This document shows, piece after piece, positions 27,223-35,984 of a DNA stretch of 64,000 nucleotides. Each line of letters begins with the position of its first letter. The first letter of the stretch is position 1. The translations under genes were made by a program, and so were the position numbers. The notes beneath the pieces are model-generated. The model was given only the letters and a program-made list of their open reading frames with translations. It was not told where the DNA came from and did not search any database. This stretch comes from Arthrobacter endolithicus (GTDB lineage Bacteria > Actinomycetota > Actinomycetes > Actinomycetales > Micrococcaceae): positions 1 through 64,000 of the forward strand of contig NZ_JAPNLH010000004.1 of assembly GCF_026627425.1 (NCBI RefSeq). Reading direction: 5' to 3'.

Positions 27223-28015
27223 ACCGGCAGAGTCAACGGGTTTTGAAGTCACGCTGGAGAACTTCAGTGGCCCCTTCGACCTGTTGCTGGGCCTGATTTC
27301 CAAGCACGAAATGGACATCACCGACGTGGCGCTGGCCCAGGTGACGGACGAGTTCATCGGTTATCTGCGGCGACTGCGCGAGACCGGTGCCGACTGGGCG
27401 CTGGATGAGGCCAGCGAATTCGTGGTGCTGGCCGCCACCTTGCTTGATCTCAAGGCGGCGCGGCTGCTGCCCGCCGGTGAGGCCGAAAACGATGATGACA
27501 TTGCTTTACTGGAGATGCGTGACCTGCTCTTCGCTCGACTCCTTCAATACAAGGCCTTTAAGGAAATCGCTGCCATCATCGGGGACCGGCTGGAGAGCGA
27601 GGCAGAACGCTTTCCGCGGCTGACTGGGCTGGAGCCGCAGTTCGCCGCACTGCTTCCCGAACTGCTGTGGCGCCACCCGCCTGAAAAGTTTGCCGCTCTG
27701 GCGCGCGCGGCGCTCACGCCCCGTGCTCCGGCGCCAACGGCGGTGGGCTTGACCCATCTGCACGCTCCGACGGTGAATGTGAACGAACAGGCAGAGATCA
27801 TCACAGCGATGCTGGCCGCCGGCCATGCAATGTCATTTCGCGTACTGACAGCGGATGCGGCGACTACTTTGGTGGTGGTGGCACGGTTCCTGGCTCTGCT
27901 GGACATGTTCCGTGACGCCGTAGTGGCCTTCGAACAGGCCGGCCCGCTAAGTGAACTGCAAGTGCACTGGACAGGCCCCTTCGCACGCAAGGAAACGGAC
28001 AATGGAACTGATTAA
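27206..28015 (+). CDS. scpA: Segregation and condensation protein A (kleisin)
   Basis: A 269-residue ScpA kleisin that bridges SMC heads and ScpB in the bacterial condensin. The N-terminus FEVTLENFSGPFDLLLGLISKHEMDI is diagnostic in its first half, followed by FVVLAATLLDLKAARLLP. The C-terminal winged helix includes EQAGPLSELQVHW. The GTG at 27206, inside the parA end, with an AAGGA upstream, is the best start. The gene overlaps parA and scpB, consistent with one transcript. Confidence 0.95.
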   Translation: MAARPKPAESTGFEVTLENFSGPFDLLLGLISKHEMDITDVALAQVTDEFIGYLRRLRETGADWALDEASEFVVLAATLLDLKAARLLPAGEAENDDDIALLEMRDLLFARLLQYKAFKEIAAIIGDRLESEAERFPRLTGLEPQFAALLPELLWRHPPEKFAALARAALTPRAPAPTAVGLTHLHAPTVNVNEQAEIITAMLAAGHAMSFRVLTADAATTLVVVARFLALLDMFRDAVVAFEQAGPLSELQVHWTGPFARKETDNGTD

Positions 28016-28703
28016 TGCGTCTATGGAAACCGAGTCGATGGACGCTGTGAACTTGCCAGGTGGTGCCAAGGCGGCACTGGAGGCGGTGCTGATGGTCACA
28101 GACGAGCCGGTCAGCGAAGCACAGCTTGCCGCCGTCGTCGGTCTTGGAGTTGATCAGGTGAGCGCACTGCTCGTCGCTCTGCAGCTGGAGTATGACGGCT
28201 ATACTAGTACGGGCAAGGGTGCCAGCCCGGTCTCCGCAGCACCTGTTTCAACGGCATCTGTTTCAGAAGCATCTGTCCCGCCAGCACCGGTCCCGGCAGC
28301 ACCGCGGGGATTCGAGCTGCGCAACGTGGCAGGCGGCTGGCGCATTTATTCGCGCAGGGATTTTGCCCACATTGTTTCGCGTTTTGTGATGGACGGCCAA
28401 ACGGCCAGGCTCACGCAGGCCGCACTGGAGACCTTGGCCGTTATCGCGTACCGGCAGCCGGTATCGCGTGCGCGGGTTTCCGCCATTCGCGGGGTCAACG
28501 TGGACTCCGTAGTCCGTTCCCTTGCCCAACGTGGTTTGATCGAGGAATCGGGAACTGATGCCGAGTCGGGCGCGGTGCTGTATCAAACCACAGACTACTT
28601 TCTGGAACGGATGGGAATCAGCAGCGCGGAGGACCTTCCGCAGCTCGCTCCACACTTGCCCGGACTGGAAAACCTCCAGGATTTTGAAGATTCATCGTAC
28701 TGA
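28002..28703 (+). CDS. scpB: Segregation and condensation protein B
   Basis: A 233-residue ScpB with two winged-helix domains, the partner of ScpA. AALEAVLMVTDEPVSEAQLA opens the first domain. LTQAALETLAVIAYRQPVSRARVSAIRGVN is the diagnostic stretch of the second, followed by GRGLIEE-like sequence (RGLIEESG) and YQTTDYFLERMGI. A serine/alanine/proline linker of about 35 residues between the domains is longer than usual. The ATG at 28002 has an AAGGAAAC Shine-Dalgarno and overlaps the scpA end by 14 bases. Confidence 0.95.
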   Translation: MELINASMETESMDAVNLPGGAKAALEAVLMVTDEPVSEAQLAAVVGLGVDQVSALLVALQLEYDGYTSTGKGASPVSAAPVSTASVSEASVPPAPVPAAPRGFELRNVAGGWRIYSRRDFAHIVSRFVMDGQTARLTQAALETLAVIAYRQPVSRARVSAIRGVNVDSVVRSLAQRGLIEESGTDAESGAVLYQTTDYFLERMGISSAEDLPQLAPHLPGLENLQDFEDSSY

Positions 28704-28747
28704 CCAGCTATTCGATTATTGATATCGATTTTTAATGAGGAAACGCA

Positions 28748-30316
28748 ATGACACCGTCGCACCGCTCAGATGATTCCGGACGCGGCCCTTCCGGCCAAGG
28801 GCGGGACCAGGACCGGAACCGGCTCCGTACCGGGGGACCGCGCAGCGGTGCCCCCCGGTCAGGCGGCTCCCGGGCGGATCGGTCAGGATCCGATGCACCC
28901 CGTTCACAGTCGGCCCGCGGCGGAGAGCGGCGAACCAGCACACCATGGTCCGGAGATCGCGATTCGGCAGCGCCGCGTGCCGATGCGCAGTACTCGCGGG
29001 GTCGTGATTCGCGTGCCGATGACCGCTGGTCTGCGCCGCGCGCGGACGATCGCCGCACCGGTGCCCCGCATGTCGACGATCGTCGGTCTGCGCCACGCTC
29101 GGATGACCGCTGGTCTGCGCCGCGCGTGGACGATCGCCGCACCGGTGCCCCGCATGTCGACGATCGTCGGTCTGCGCCACGCTCGGATGACCGCTGGTCT
29201 GCGCCACGCTCGGATGCGCCGTACTCGCGGGATCGTGATTCGCGCCCGGACGCGCAGCGTGTCGATGATCGCCGCGCGGGCGCACCTCGATCGAATGCAC
29301 CTTACGCACGCGCTCCCGGCTCCGGGGCACCGCGGATCGGCAACGGAACCGGCGGCCCTTCGAAATTCGGTGCTGCGCGCAAACCCGGAACCCCCGGTTC
29401 GGGGAAATCAGCTGCGGCGAAGTCTTCCGGCGCAAAGTCCGGCGGTCCAAAGTCAGGTGCGCCCAGGGGGCCACGTGCTTTCGGCAACGAGCGGTTCGGC
29501 GGAAATCTCGGTCCGGTGAAGAACCGTCCCACCGAGCAGAACCGGCGTCGGGAAGACCAGGGCCCGTATGTGGATATGCATGATCCCGAGGGCATCCGGC
29601 TGCAGAAGCTGATGGCATCGGCCGGTGTTGCGTCCCGCCGCGTCTGCGAAGACATGATCGAAGCGGGCCGCGTCGAAGTGGACGGTCAGATCATCAACGA
29701 AGTAGGGCTGCGGGTTGATCCAAAAAAGGTCGCTATTACCGTGGACGGTATTCGGCTCCAGCTGGACGAATCCCAGGTCTACATGGTGTTCAACAAGCCC
29801 AAAGGTGTCGTCTCGACAATGGACGATCCCGAGGGGCGTCCGTGCATTAGTGACTTCCTGAAAAACCGACACGGCAACGAGCGTCTTTTCCACGTCGGAC
29901 GCCTGGATACGGCTACCGAAGGGCTGCTGCTGCTGACTAACGACGGCGAGCTGGCCAACCGCTTATCGCATCCGAAGTATGAGGTTCCCAAGACGTACAT
30001 GGCGCAGGTGCGCGGGCCAATGGGCCAGGGCATTGGTGCCCAGATGCGCGAGGGAATCGAGTTGGAGGACGGCATCGCACGGGTGGATTCGTTCCGCCTG
30101 GTGGACTCCACCCCAGGTCATATTCTTGTCGAAGTTGTCCTGCATTCCGGCAAGAACCGCATCGTCCGCCGTCTCTTTGACGCAGTTGGATACCCGGTAG
30201 AGCGCCTTGTCCGCGTTCAGGTGGGGCCTATCCGCATGAACGATCAGCGCCAGGGCAGCATTAGGGTCCTGGGCCGGCAGGAAGTGGGGCACCTGCTCGC
30301 TTCTGTGGGGCTCTAA
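28748..30316 (+). CDS. rluB: 23S rRNA pseudouridine synthase (RluB type) with long disordered N-terminus
   Basis: A 522-residue protein whose last 250 residues are an ordinary RsuA/RluB pseudouridine synthase. The S4 RNA-binding domain is at about 280-330 (LQKLMASAGVASRRVCEDMI), and the catalytic motif is GRLDTATEGLLLLTNDGEL, with the Asp as nucleophile. The first 270 residues are low-complexity, rich in R, D, S, G and P, and include two perfect-phase 28-residue repeats. Basic/acidic disordered tails are common in actinobacterial RluB but this one is long. The ATG at 28748 has a GAGGAAA Shine-Dalgarno. The place after scpB and before tyrA/cmk/der is conserved. Confidence 0.95.
   Translation: MTPSHRSDDSGRGPSGQGRDQDRNRLRTGGPRSGAPRSGGSRADRSGSDAPRSQSARGGERRTSTPWSGDRDSAAPRADAQYSRGRDSRADDRWSAPRADDRRTGAPHVDDRRSAPRSDDRWSAPRVDDRRTGAPHVDDRRSAPRSDDRWSAPRSDAPYSRDRDSRPDAQRVDDRRAGAPRSNAPYARAPGSGAPRIGNGTGGPSKFGAARKPGTPGSGKSAAAKSSGAKSGGPKSGAPRGPRAFGNERFGGNLGPVKNRPTEQNRRREDQGPYVDMHDPEGIRLQKLMASAGVASRRVCEDMIEAGRVEVDGQIINEVGLRVDPKKVAITVDGIRLQLDESQVYMVFNKPKGVVSTMDDPEGRPCISDFLKNRHGNERLFHVGRLDTATEGLLLLTNDGELANRLSHPKYEVPKTYMAQVRGPMGQGIGAQMREGIELEDGIARVDSFRLVDSTPGHILVEVVLHSGKNRIVRRLFDAVGYPVERLVRVQVGPIRMNDQRQGSIRVLGRQEVGHLLASVGL
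29018..29212 (+). repeat. 84-bp tandem repeats in rluB
   Basis: Two nearly identical 84-bp units (29018-29101 and 29102-29185) and a 27-bp partial third unit. Each full unit encodes 28 residues built from DDRWSAPR, DDRRTGAPHV and DDRRSAPRS blocks. Smaller DDR-type subrepeats occur within each unit. Confidence 0.9.
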
Positions 30317-30322
30317 AAAACG

Positions 30323-31426
30323 ATGAATCCGTCGCATCTGACCGGACCGGTGCTGGTGATCGGCACCGGTCTCTTGGGCGCCAGTATTGGGCTCGGGCTA
30401 CGTGCCCGGGGCCTTGATGTTGTTTTACACGACACATCACCTTCTGCCCAGGCCGTTGCGGTGGATATCGGCGCGGGACGTGGCCTGACGCCCGGTGAGA
30501 CTGTGGCGCCTGAGCTGGTCGTGGTGGCCGCCCCGCCGGATGTCACGGCGGGGGTCGTCGCAGCGGCACTGGCAGACTACCCGGACGCCGTCGTCGTCGA
30601 TATTGCCAGTGTCAAAGCCGGAATTCTAGCCACGCTGCGACGCCTTCCGGGGGTCAGCAGGGCTGAACTGAGCCGCTACGTGGGCACGCATCCGATGGCC
30701 GGCAGCGAACGTTCGGGCCCGGTGGCAGCCCGTGCGGAACTATTCTCCAGCACGCCATGGGTACTTTGTCCTTCGGAGGAGAGCTCGGCAGCGGCCATCA
30801 AAGTGGCCCATTCACTGGCCATTGACCTCGGCTCGGTGGTCTTTCGCTTCACCCCGGATGACCATGATGAAGCGGTGGCCCTGGTTTCCCACCTGCCGCA
30901 GATCATGGCGTCGCTGGTGGCCTCGCGTTTGCAGGACAGCCCGTCCCACGCGCTGTCACTGGCCGGAAACGGCCTGCGCGACGTCACCCGAATTGCCGCC
31001 AGCAACCCCGCCATGTGGGTTCAGATCCTCGGAGCCAACGCGGCGAAACTAATCGACATTATGCGCGGCGTCCGGGCCGATGTGAACCGTTTGATCAGCA
31101 CGTTGGAGGCTCCCGACGCTCCGGGCGCCCACCTGGATCTCGCCAGGCTGATCAGCGAGGGCAATGCAGGTCAGGCGCGGATTCCCGGTAAGCATGGCGG
31201 CCCGGCGCAGGCGTATGCGTGGTTGACCGTCCTGGTGGATGACAAACCTGGCCAAATTGCGCGGTTGCTGACGGAAATCGGGGACATCGGGATTAACGTC
31301 GAAGATTTGCGGCTGGATCATTCGGCCGGCAGGGAAGTGGGCATGGTGGAACTCTCCGTAGTACCCAATAAACGGGTAGCACTGGTGCAGGAACTGACGG
31401 ATCGCGGCTGGAAGGTCATATTGTGA
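30323..31426 (+). CDS. tyrA: Prephenate dehydrogenase with ACT domain
   Basis: A 367-residue prephenate dehydrogenase, which makes 4-hydroxyphenylpyruvate for tyrosine. The N-terminal NAD-binding motif is VLVIGTGLLGASIGLGL. GTHPMAGSERSG and VVDIASVKAGI are characteristic of the family, and HLPQIMAS lies in the helical domain. A C-terminal ACT-type region (from about residue 290, LTVLVDDKPGQIARLLTEIG) suggests allosteric control by an aromatic amino acid. It starts six bases after rluB, and its stop overlaps cmk. Confidence 0.94.
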   Translation: MNPSHLTGPVLVIGTGLLGASIGLGLRARGLDVVLHDTSPSAQAVAVDIGAGRGLTPGETVAPELVVVAAPPDVTAGVVAAALADYPDAVVVDIASVKAGILATLRRLPGVSRAELSRYVGTHPMAGSERSGPVAARAELFSSTPWVLCPSEESSAAAIKVAHSLAIDLGSVVFRFTPDDHDEAVALVSHLPQIMASLVASRLQDSPSHALSLAGNGLRDVTRIAASNPAMWVQILGANAAKLIDIMRGVRADVNRLISTLEAPDAPGAHLDLARLISEGNAGQARIPGKHGGPAQAYAWLTVLVDDKPGQIARLLTEIGDIGINVEDLRLDHSAGREVGMVELSVVPNKRVALVQELTDRGWKVIL

Positions 31427-32196
31427 TGGAAGCCCAGAACCGTTCCAGCCACGAAGCAGCCGAGTCGGCGGCAACGGATCTGCGCCACTTGCGGCTGGGC
31501 AAGTCCCTCGTGGTGGCCATCGATGGCCCGTCCGGATCGGGGAAATCCAGTGTCAGCCGGGAGGTCGCCCGTCGCCTGGGGTTGGCCTACCTCGATACTG
31601 GCGCAATGTACCGCGCCCTCACCTGGCAATGCCTGGACACCGGCGTGGCGCTTGACGACGCGGTTGCCGTCGAGGCGTCCGCCCGGGCCCTGGAGTTGGA
31701 GCAAAGTACCGGCGTTGAGCACGAATTCGTCAAGGTTGGCGGCGTGGACATCACAGAAAAGATCCGCGACCCGAGGATATCCTCGGCGGTCAGCGCAGTG
31801 GCAACCACACTCGGTGCCCGTACCGAGCTGGTCCGCCGTCAGCGCGAGGCAATAACGCACGCCGCCAAGAGAATGGTGGTGGAAGGTCGAGATATCACAA
31901 CGGTGGTTGCGCCATCTGCCGAGGTCAGGCTGCTGCTGACCGCCAGCGAAGAGGCCAGAATGGCGCGCCGCGGGATCCAGCTGGGCGGAACGCAGACGGC
32001 GGAGCAGCTCACCTCGCAGGTGCTGGCCCGCGATGCCAAGGACTCCACCGTCGTGGAATTCCAACGCGCGGCCGACGGCGTAGTAACAGTGGATTCCTCC
32101 ACCCTCGACTTTGAACAAACCGTGGCCGCCGTCCTTCGGGTAGTGATCGACGCGGTGGAGGGAAAACACTTCTTCAGCTCCGCCGCGGATGGTTAG
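31426..32196 (+). CDS. cmk: Cytidylate kinase
   Basis: CMP/dCMP kinase of 256 residues. The P-loop is AIDGPSGSGKSSVSR, followed by LGLAYLDTGAMYRA, ISSAVSAVAT and VVEGRDITTVV, all diagnostic for the family. The ATG at 31426 overlaps the tyrA stop (TGATG); a GTG three bases upstream is possible. The N-terminal extension of about 27 residues before the P-loop is slightly longer than usual. The gene order tyrA-cmk-der is conserved in actinobacteria. Confidence 0.96.
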   Translation: MEAQNRSSHEAAESAATDLRHLRLGKSLVVAIDGPSGSGKSSVSREVARRLGLAYLDTGAMYRALTWQCLDTGVALDDAVAVEASARALELEQSTGVEHEFVKVGGVDITEKIRDPRISSAVSAVATTLGARTELVRRQREAITHAAKRMVVEGRDITTVVAPSAEVRLLLTASEEARMARRGIQLGGTQTAEQLTSQVLARDAKDSTVVEFQRAADGVVTVDSSTLDFEQTVAAVLRVVIDAVEGKHFFSSAADG

Positions 32197-32212
32197 GCCA
32201 AACCCGGGACAC

Positions 32213-32243
32213 GACAGACGTGTTTCAATGGACAGACGTGTTT
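32213..32243. repeat. Pair of 13-bp direct repeats between cmk and der
   Basis: GACAGACGTGTTT occurs at 32213-32225 and again at 32231-32243, with an 18-bp period, in the 175-bp gap ahead of der. It could be an operator or a chance duplication. Confidence 0.5.
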
Positions 32244-32371
32244 AACAAAATCCAAGCAGCCGGTCACCAAGAAATCCGGCTATCCGCATACGTCCAGGCC
32301 GCGTTTGCCGGCGGGGGACAAGTATTTTCTGCGGACGATGACCTTACAAATCAGCATGAAGGAAAGCAACC

Positions 32372-33940
32372 ATGAGCGACTCTCAGTCCACCGGTCGAAA
32401 CGATGCGGGTGACTTTGGCCACGGTGACGAAGAATATACGCCCACCGGCACTGACCGGGTTGCTGAGCACCTGGCTGCCCTCAATGACGAGGACGCCGAG
32501 GTCCGGGCCGCATCGCTGCGCGCCGGTTTGTCCGATTACGAGCTCGACGACGAAGATGCTGCCCTGCTGGACGGCACCTTCGAGGACGCTGACGACGACG
32601 GTCTGGTCCGGCAGGATCCGGTGCTGGCCATCGTGGGACGGCCGAACGTCGGAAAATCAACACTGGTGAACCGCATCCTCGGGCGCCGTGAAGCCGTGGT
32701 GGAAGACACCCCGGGAGTCACCCGGGACCGGGTCTCCTATGCCGCTAATTGGAACGGGCGCAAATTCACCCTGGTGGACACCGGTGGCTGGGAGCACGAC
32801 GCACGCGGAATTCACGCCCGGGTGGCCGACCAGGCCGAGGTAGCTGTCGAAATGGCGGATGCCGTGCTGCTGGTGGTCGACTCCACCGTGGGTATCACGG
32901 CCACCGACGAAGCCGTAGTCAAGATGCTCCGCCGGTCCAAGAAGCCGGTCATCCTGATCGGCAACAAGGTGGACGACATCGTGCAGGAATCCGACGCCGC
33001 CATGCTGTGGGGCCTGGGGCTGGGCCAGCCGTGGCCGGTTTCGGCCGTCCATGGCCGCGGTGTTGCCGACATGCTCGATCGCGTCATGGAAGTACTGCCG
33101 GAATTCTCCGCCGTCCAAGGACTGGAACGCTCAGGCGGCCCGCGCAGGGTTGCCCTGATCGGCCGTCCGAACGTGGGCAAGTCCTCACTGCTGAACAAGT
33201 TGGCCGGGAGCGAGCGCGTGGTGGTGGACCCGATGGCCGGCACAACCCGCGACCCGGTGGATGAATTCATTGAACTCGGCGACCGAACCTGGCGCTTCGT
33301 GGACACCGCCGGCATCCGGCGCCGGGTGCATATGGCGCAGGGCGCGGATTTCTACGCCTCGCTGCGCACCCAATCTGCTCTCGAGAAGGCAGAGGTCGCC
33401 GTCGTCCTGCTGGCTGTTGATGAGGTGCTCAGCGAGCAGGACGTACGGATCCTGCAGCTGGCCGTCGAATCCGGCCGTGCGCTGGTGCTGGCCTTTAATA
33501 AATGGGACCTGCTCGACGATGAACGCCGCCGCTATCTGGAACGCGAAATCGAGCAGGACCTGGCCCATGTGGAATGGGCGCCGCGGGTCAATATCTCCGC
33601 CAAAACCGGCTGGCACAAGGACCGCCTGGTGCCGGCTCTGGACCTGGCGCTGGAGAACTGGGACCGGCGCATCCCCACCGGCCGCCTGAACGCGTTCCTG
33701 GGCGAGCTCGTCGCAGCACACCCGCACCCCGTGCGCGGCGGTAAGCAGCCCCGCATCCTCTTCGGCACGCAGGCCTCCAGCCGGCCGCCAAAGTTTGTCC
33801 TCTTCACCACCGGGTTCCTGGATGCCGGCTACCGCCGCTTTATTACCCGCCGGCTGCGTGAAACCTTCGGCTTCGAAGGTACCCCTATCGAGGTCAGCAT
33901 GCGGGTGCGCGAAAAACGCGGCAAGACCGCACGGAAGTAG
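32372..33940 (+). CDS. der: Ribosome-assembly GTPase Der (EngA)
   Basis: A 522-residue double GTPase needed for 50S subunit maturation. Two G domains are present, with G1 motifs GRPNVGKST (about residue 88) and GRPNVGKSS (about 263), G3 motifs DTGGW and DTAGI, and G4 motifs NKVDD and NKWDL. They are followed by the KH-like C-terminal domain ([18 protein letters not shown]). An acidic N-terminal extension of about 80 residues precedes the first G domain; such extensions are common in actinobacteria. The ATG at 32372 has an AAGGAAAG Shine-Dalgarno. A hairpin follows the stop. Confidence 0.97.
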   Translation: MSDSQSTGRNDAGDFGHGDEEYTPTGTDRVAEHLAALNDEDAEVRAASLRAGLSDYELDDEDAALLDGTFEDADDDGLVRQDPVLAIVGRPNVGKSTLVNRILGRREAVVEDTPGVTRDRVSYAANWNGRKFTLVDTGGWEHDARGIHARVADQAEVAVEMADAVLLVVDSTVGITATDEAVVKMLRRSKKPVILIGNKVDDIVQESDAAMLWGLGLGQPWPVSAVHGRGVADMLDRVMEVLPEFSAVQGLERSGGPRRVALIGRPNVGKSSLLNKLAGSERVVVDPMAGTTRDPVDEFIELGDRTWRFVDTAGIRRRVHMAQGADFYASLRTQSALEKAEVAVVLLAVDEVLSEQDVRILQLAVESGRALVLAFNKWDLLDDERRRYLEREIEQDLAHVEWAPRVNISAKTGWHKDRLVPALDLALENWDRRIPTGRLNAFLGELVAAHPHPVRGGKQPRILFGTQASSRPPKFVLFTTGFLDAGYRRFITRRLRETFGFEGTPIEVSMRVREKRGKTARK

Positions 33941-33951
33941 CGCAGGCAACA

Positions 33952-33990
33952 GGTACGACGACGTCGGACGCTTGGTGTCGTCGTCGTGCC
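33952..33990 (+). terminator. Hairpin downstream of der
   Basis: GGTACGACGACG (33952-33963) pairs with CGTCGTCGTGCC (33979-33990), 12 bp with one G-U pair, 12 bases after the der stop. There is no U-run, so it is a probable rather than certain terminator. Confidence 0.55.
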
Positions 33991-34192
33991 GCCCTGCGCG
34001 TGCCCGCCTGCACGTGCACTTCTGCCCAGCGTTCCGCGCAAAGCCCGCGTATGATGCCTCCTGCGCAGCGCAGCGGTCCAACGCTGCGCGGAACTGACAT
34101 CCCCCGACGTCTGCTGGTCGGCACGGCATGGATTTTACGGTAAGCTTTTTGAGGTGGTTCGCCCGGCCGTATTTTGACCGGACCAGAACTTT

Positions 34193-34266
<74 letters not shown>

Positions 34267-34271
34267 CAGGA

Positions 34272-34308
34272 AAATGCCTGATGAGACGTATAGTTTCATC
34301 AGGCATTT
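34272..34308. terminator. Strong terminator after tRNA-Pro
   Basis: A 16-bp stem (AAATGCCTGATGAGAC and GTTTCATCAGGCATTT, one G-U pair) with a GTATA loop begins six bases after the tRNA. On the minus strand it ends in TTTT, so it can also stop the converging monooxygenase transcript. Confidence 0.9.
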
Positions 34309-34351
34309 GTCGTTTCCGGAACGTCGAGATGGTGCCTCTATGTCCTCCGCG

Positions 34352-35740
34352 TCATGGTCCCTGACGGCGACCCAGGCGGGCGCGCTGCCCGCCGCGAGCT
34401 CGTTCGCGGGCGAGATCCCAGAGGTAGTGATCGAAGTCCACCTCCATGGTGTGTCGCGGCGAGGCGTAGAACTGTCGCTTGTTCCGCTCGTGGTCCTTGG
34501 CCATCTGCCGGCGGATCTCGCGCTCCGGCGGGGGAGCGTAGCGCCCGCTCAGCGTCTCGGCCAGCCACGCCCCCTGCGCTTCGGCCACCGGCATCACCGC
34601 GCCCACTGGTTGCACCAGCCCGACAAAGAACAGACCGGCCAGGTCCGGATGCACCGTCCGTTTCCAGAGCGGTAACTCGTTACCTGCTGCGGAGACCAGC
34701 GCGGGGTCAAGGAATGGGAACGTCACCTCGTATCCGGTCGCCCACACGATCAGGTCGGCCTTCGCGCGGGTTCCGTCGACGAACACCACCGTGTCGCCGT
34801 CGAAACGCTCGATGCCCGGGCGCACGGCGATTCGGCCCGAGGCGATGCGGGCGCGGATCTGGTCCGATTGAACGGGATGCGATTGGCCGGGCTTATGCGC
34901 CGGCTTCGGCAGCCCGTACCTGCGGAGGCCGCCGGCGGTCAAGGCCCCGATGCGCAGTCGCAGCGCGGTCGCCCTCCACGGCAGCCAGGCCGGCAAGGTG
35001 ACCTGATCGCTGGGATGCCCGAGCAGGAACTTCTGCAGCACCCATTGGCCGCGGCGAATCGACAGGGCGACGCTCTTGGCGCGGTAGGAGCCCTCGACCG
35101 CGATGTCCATGGCGGAGTTGCCCGCGCCGATGACCACGAGGTCGCGGCCTGCAAGCTGATCGCCAGATCGGTAATCGTGGGCGTGAATCTGCTCGCCATC
35201 GAACGAGCCGGGGTAGGCCGGGTCAGGCCACCGTGCGTCCCAGTGGTGTCCATTGGCGACCAGCACCGCATCATATCTGCCCGCCCGCCGGCCATTCGGG
35301 CCGCTCGTGCGTACAAGCCAGCCGCCATCGGCATCGCGGGTGACTTCCTCAACCGTGGTGCCGAAGCTGATCGTGTGCCGAAAGCCGAAGTGATCAACGT
35401 AGTTCTCGAAGTAGGCGTGCACCTGGTCGTGCCGGGCATACGGCGGATAGTCAGCCGGCATCGGAAAATCGGAAAATGCCATCCTGGGGCCGGAGGTGTT
35501 GATCTCCAATGTCTCGTAGCAGGCGGATAGGCCGTTCGGGTTATCGAAGAGCCAATTGCCGCCGATCGCGCTGCCGCGTTCGAAGCAGTCGAACGGCACG
35601 CCGGCGAGGTACAGCGCTTTGGCAGCAGCGATCCCCGAGGAGCCGGCGCCGATGATGCAGGTGCGGGGCAAAGACTCGTCCGCGGGGACGGGTGCCGTCA
35701 CCGCAGCGGCGAGGTGCTCAGGCTTCACCAGGTAGGACAT
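34352..35740 (-). CDS. Flavin-containing monooxygenase
   Basis: A 462-residue flavoprotein of the FMO/Baeyer-Villiger group. The FAD Rossmann motif is CIIGAGSSGIAAAKAL. The FMO identifying motif is FDGEQIHAHDY (FxGxxxHxxxY), the NADPH Rossmann motif is VVIGAGNSAMDIAVE, and the late motif is WATGYEVTFPFLD. These enzymes insert one oxygen from O2 into N-, S- or ketone substrates; the substrate cannot be read from the sequence. The ATG at 35740 has no Shine-Dalgarno but sits seven bases below a good -10 box, so the message is probably leaderless. It lies in the accessory segment beside tRNA-Pro, divergent from the RHH regulator. Confidence 0.92.
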   Translation of the reverse strand: MSYLVKPEHLAAAVTAPVPADESLPRTCIIGAGSSGIAAAKALYLAGVPFDCFERGSAIGGNWLFDNPNGLSACYETLEINTSGPRMAFSDFPMPADYPPYARHDQVHAYFENYVDHFGFRHTISFGTTVEEVTRDADGGWLVRTSGPNGRRAGRYDAVLVANGHHWDARWPDPAYPGSFDGEQIHAHDYRSGDQLAGRDLVVIGAGNSAMDIAVEGSYRAKSVALSIRRGQWVLQKFLLGHPSDQVTLPAWLPWRATALRLRIGALTAGGLRRYGLPKPAHKPGQSHPVQSDQIRARIASGRIAVRPGIERFDGDTVVFVDGTRAKADLIVWATGYEVTFPFLDPALVSAAGNELPLWKRTVHPDLAGLFFVGLVQPVGAVMPVAEAQGAWLAETLSGRYAPPPEREIRRQMAKDHERNKRQFYASPRHTMEVDFDHYLWDLARERARGGQRARLGRRQGP

Positions 35741-35747
35741 GCGGGAA

Positions 35748-35776
35748 AGTATCACAGTCTAAGGAGGTATTTTCAA
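35748..35776 (-). promoter_or_regulatory. Leaderless promoter of the monooxygenase
   Basis: On the minus strand TTGAAA (35771-35776), a 17-base spacer and GATACT (35748-35753) are followed after seven bases by the start ATG. This spacing puts the transcription start at or next to the ATG. Confidence 0.7.
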
Positions 35777-35911
35777 TGGCACGATGAGGAGCAGGGGGCG
35801 AGGCTCAACTGTGCCGCCGTAGATGCCCGCGGGCGTTCTCTTCCGAGACGTCGCGGGCGGTTCTGCGCAGAGCGGGCGTCAGCCGTTTCCTGGCCGTGCA
35901 GAATCCGCAGT

Positions 35912-35984
35912 ATGGTGTCATAACCGGACGGAGTGACATCAGTTTTGCTTGACGTGACACCATGATGGTGTGATACTGATGTCA
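35912..35984 (+). promoter_or_regulatory. Leaderless promoter and nested operators of the RHH regulator
   Basis: TTGACG (35949-35954), a 17-base spacer and GATACT (35972-35977) are followed six bases later by the ATG at 35984. The spacer holds a perfect 15-bp palindrome ACACCATGATGGTGT (35957-35971). A 9-bp inverted repeat TGACATCAG/CTGATGTCA (35934-35942 and 35976-35984) flanks the promoter. ATGGTGTCA at 35912-35920 is the complement of TGACACCAT at 35955-35963. These are likely autoregulatory operator sites. Confidence 0.75.

Noticed and set aside
29018-29212. CRISPR-like repeats
   Set aside because: The repeats are contiguous, in frame and coding within rluB, with no spacers.
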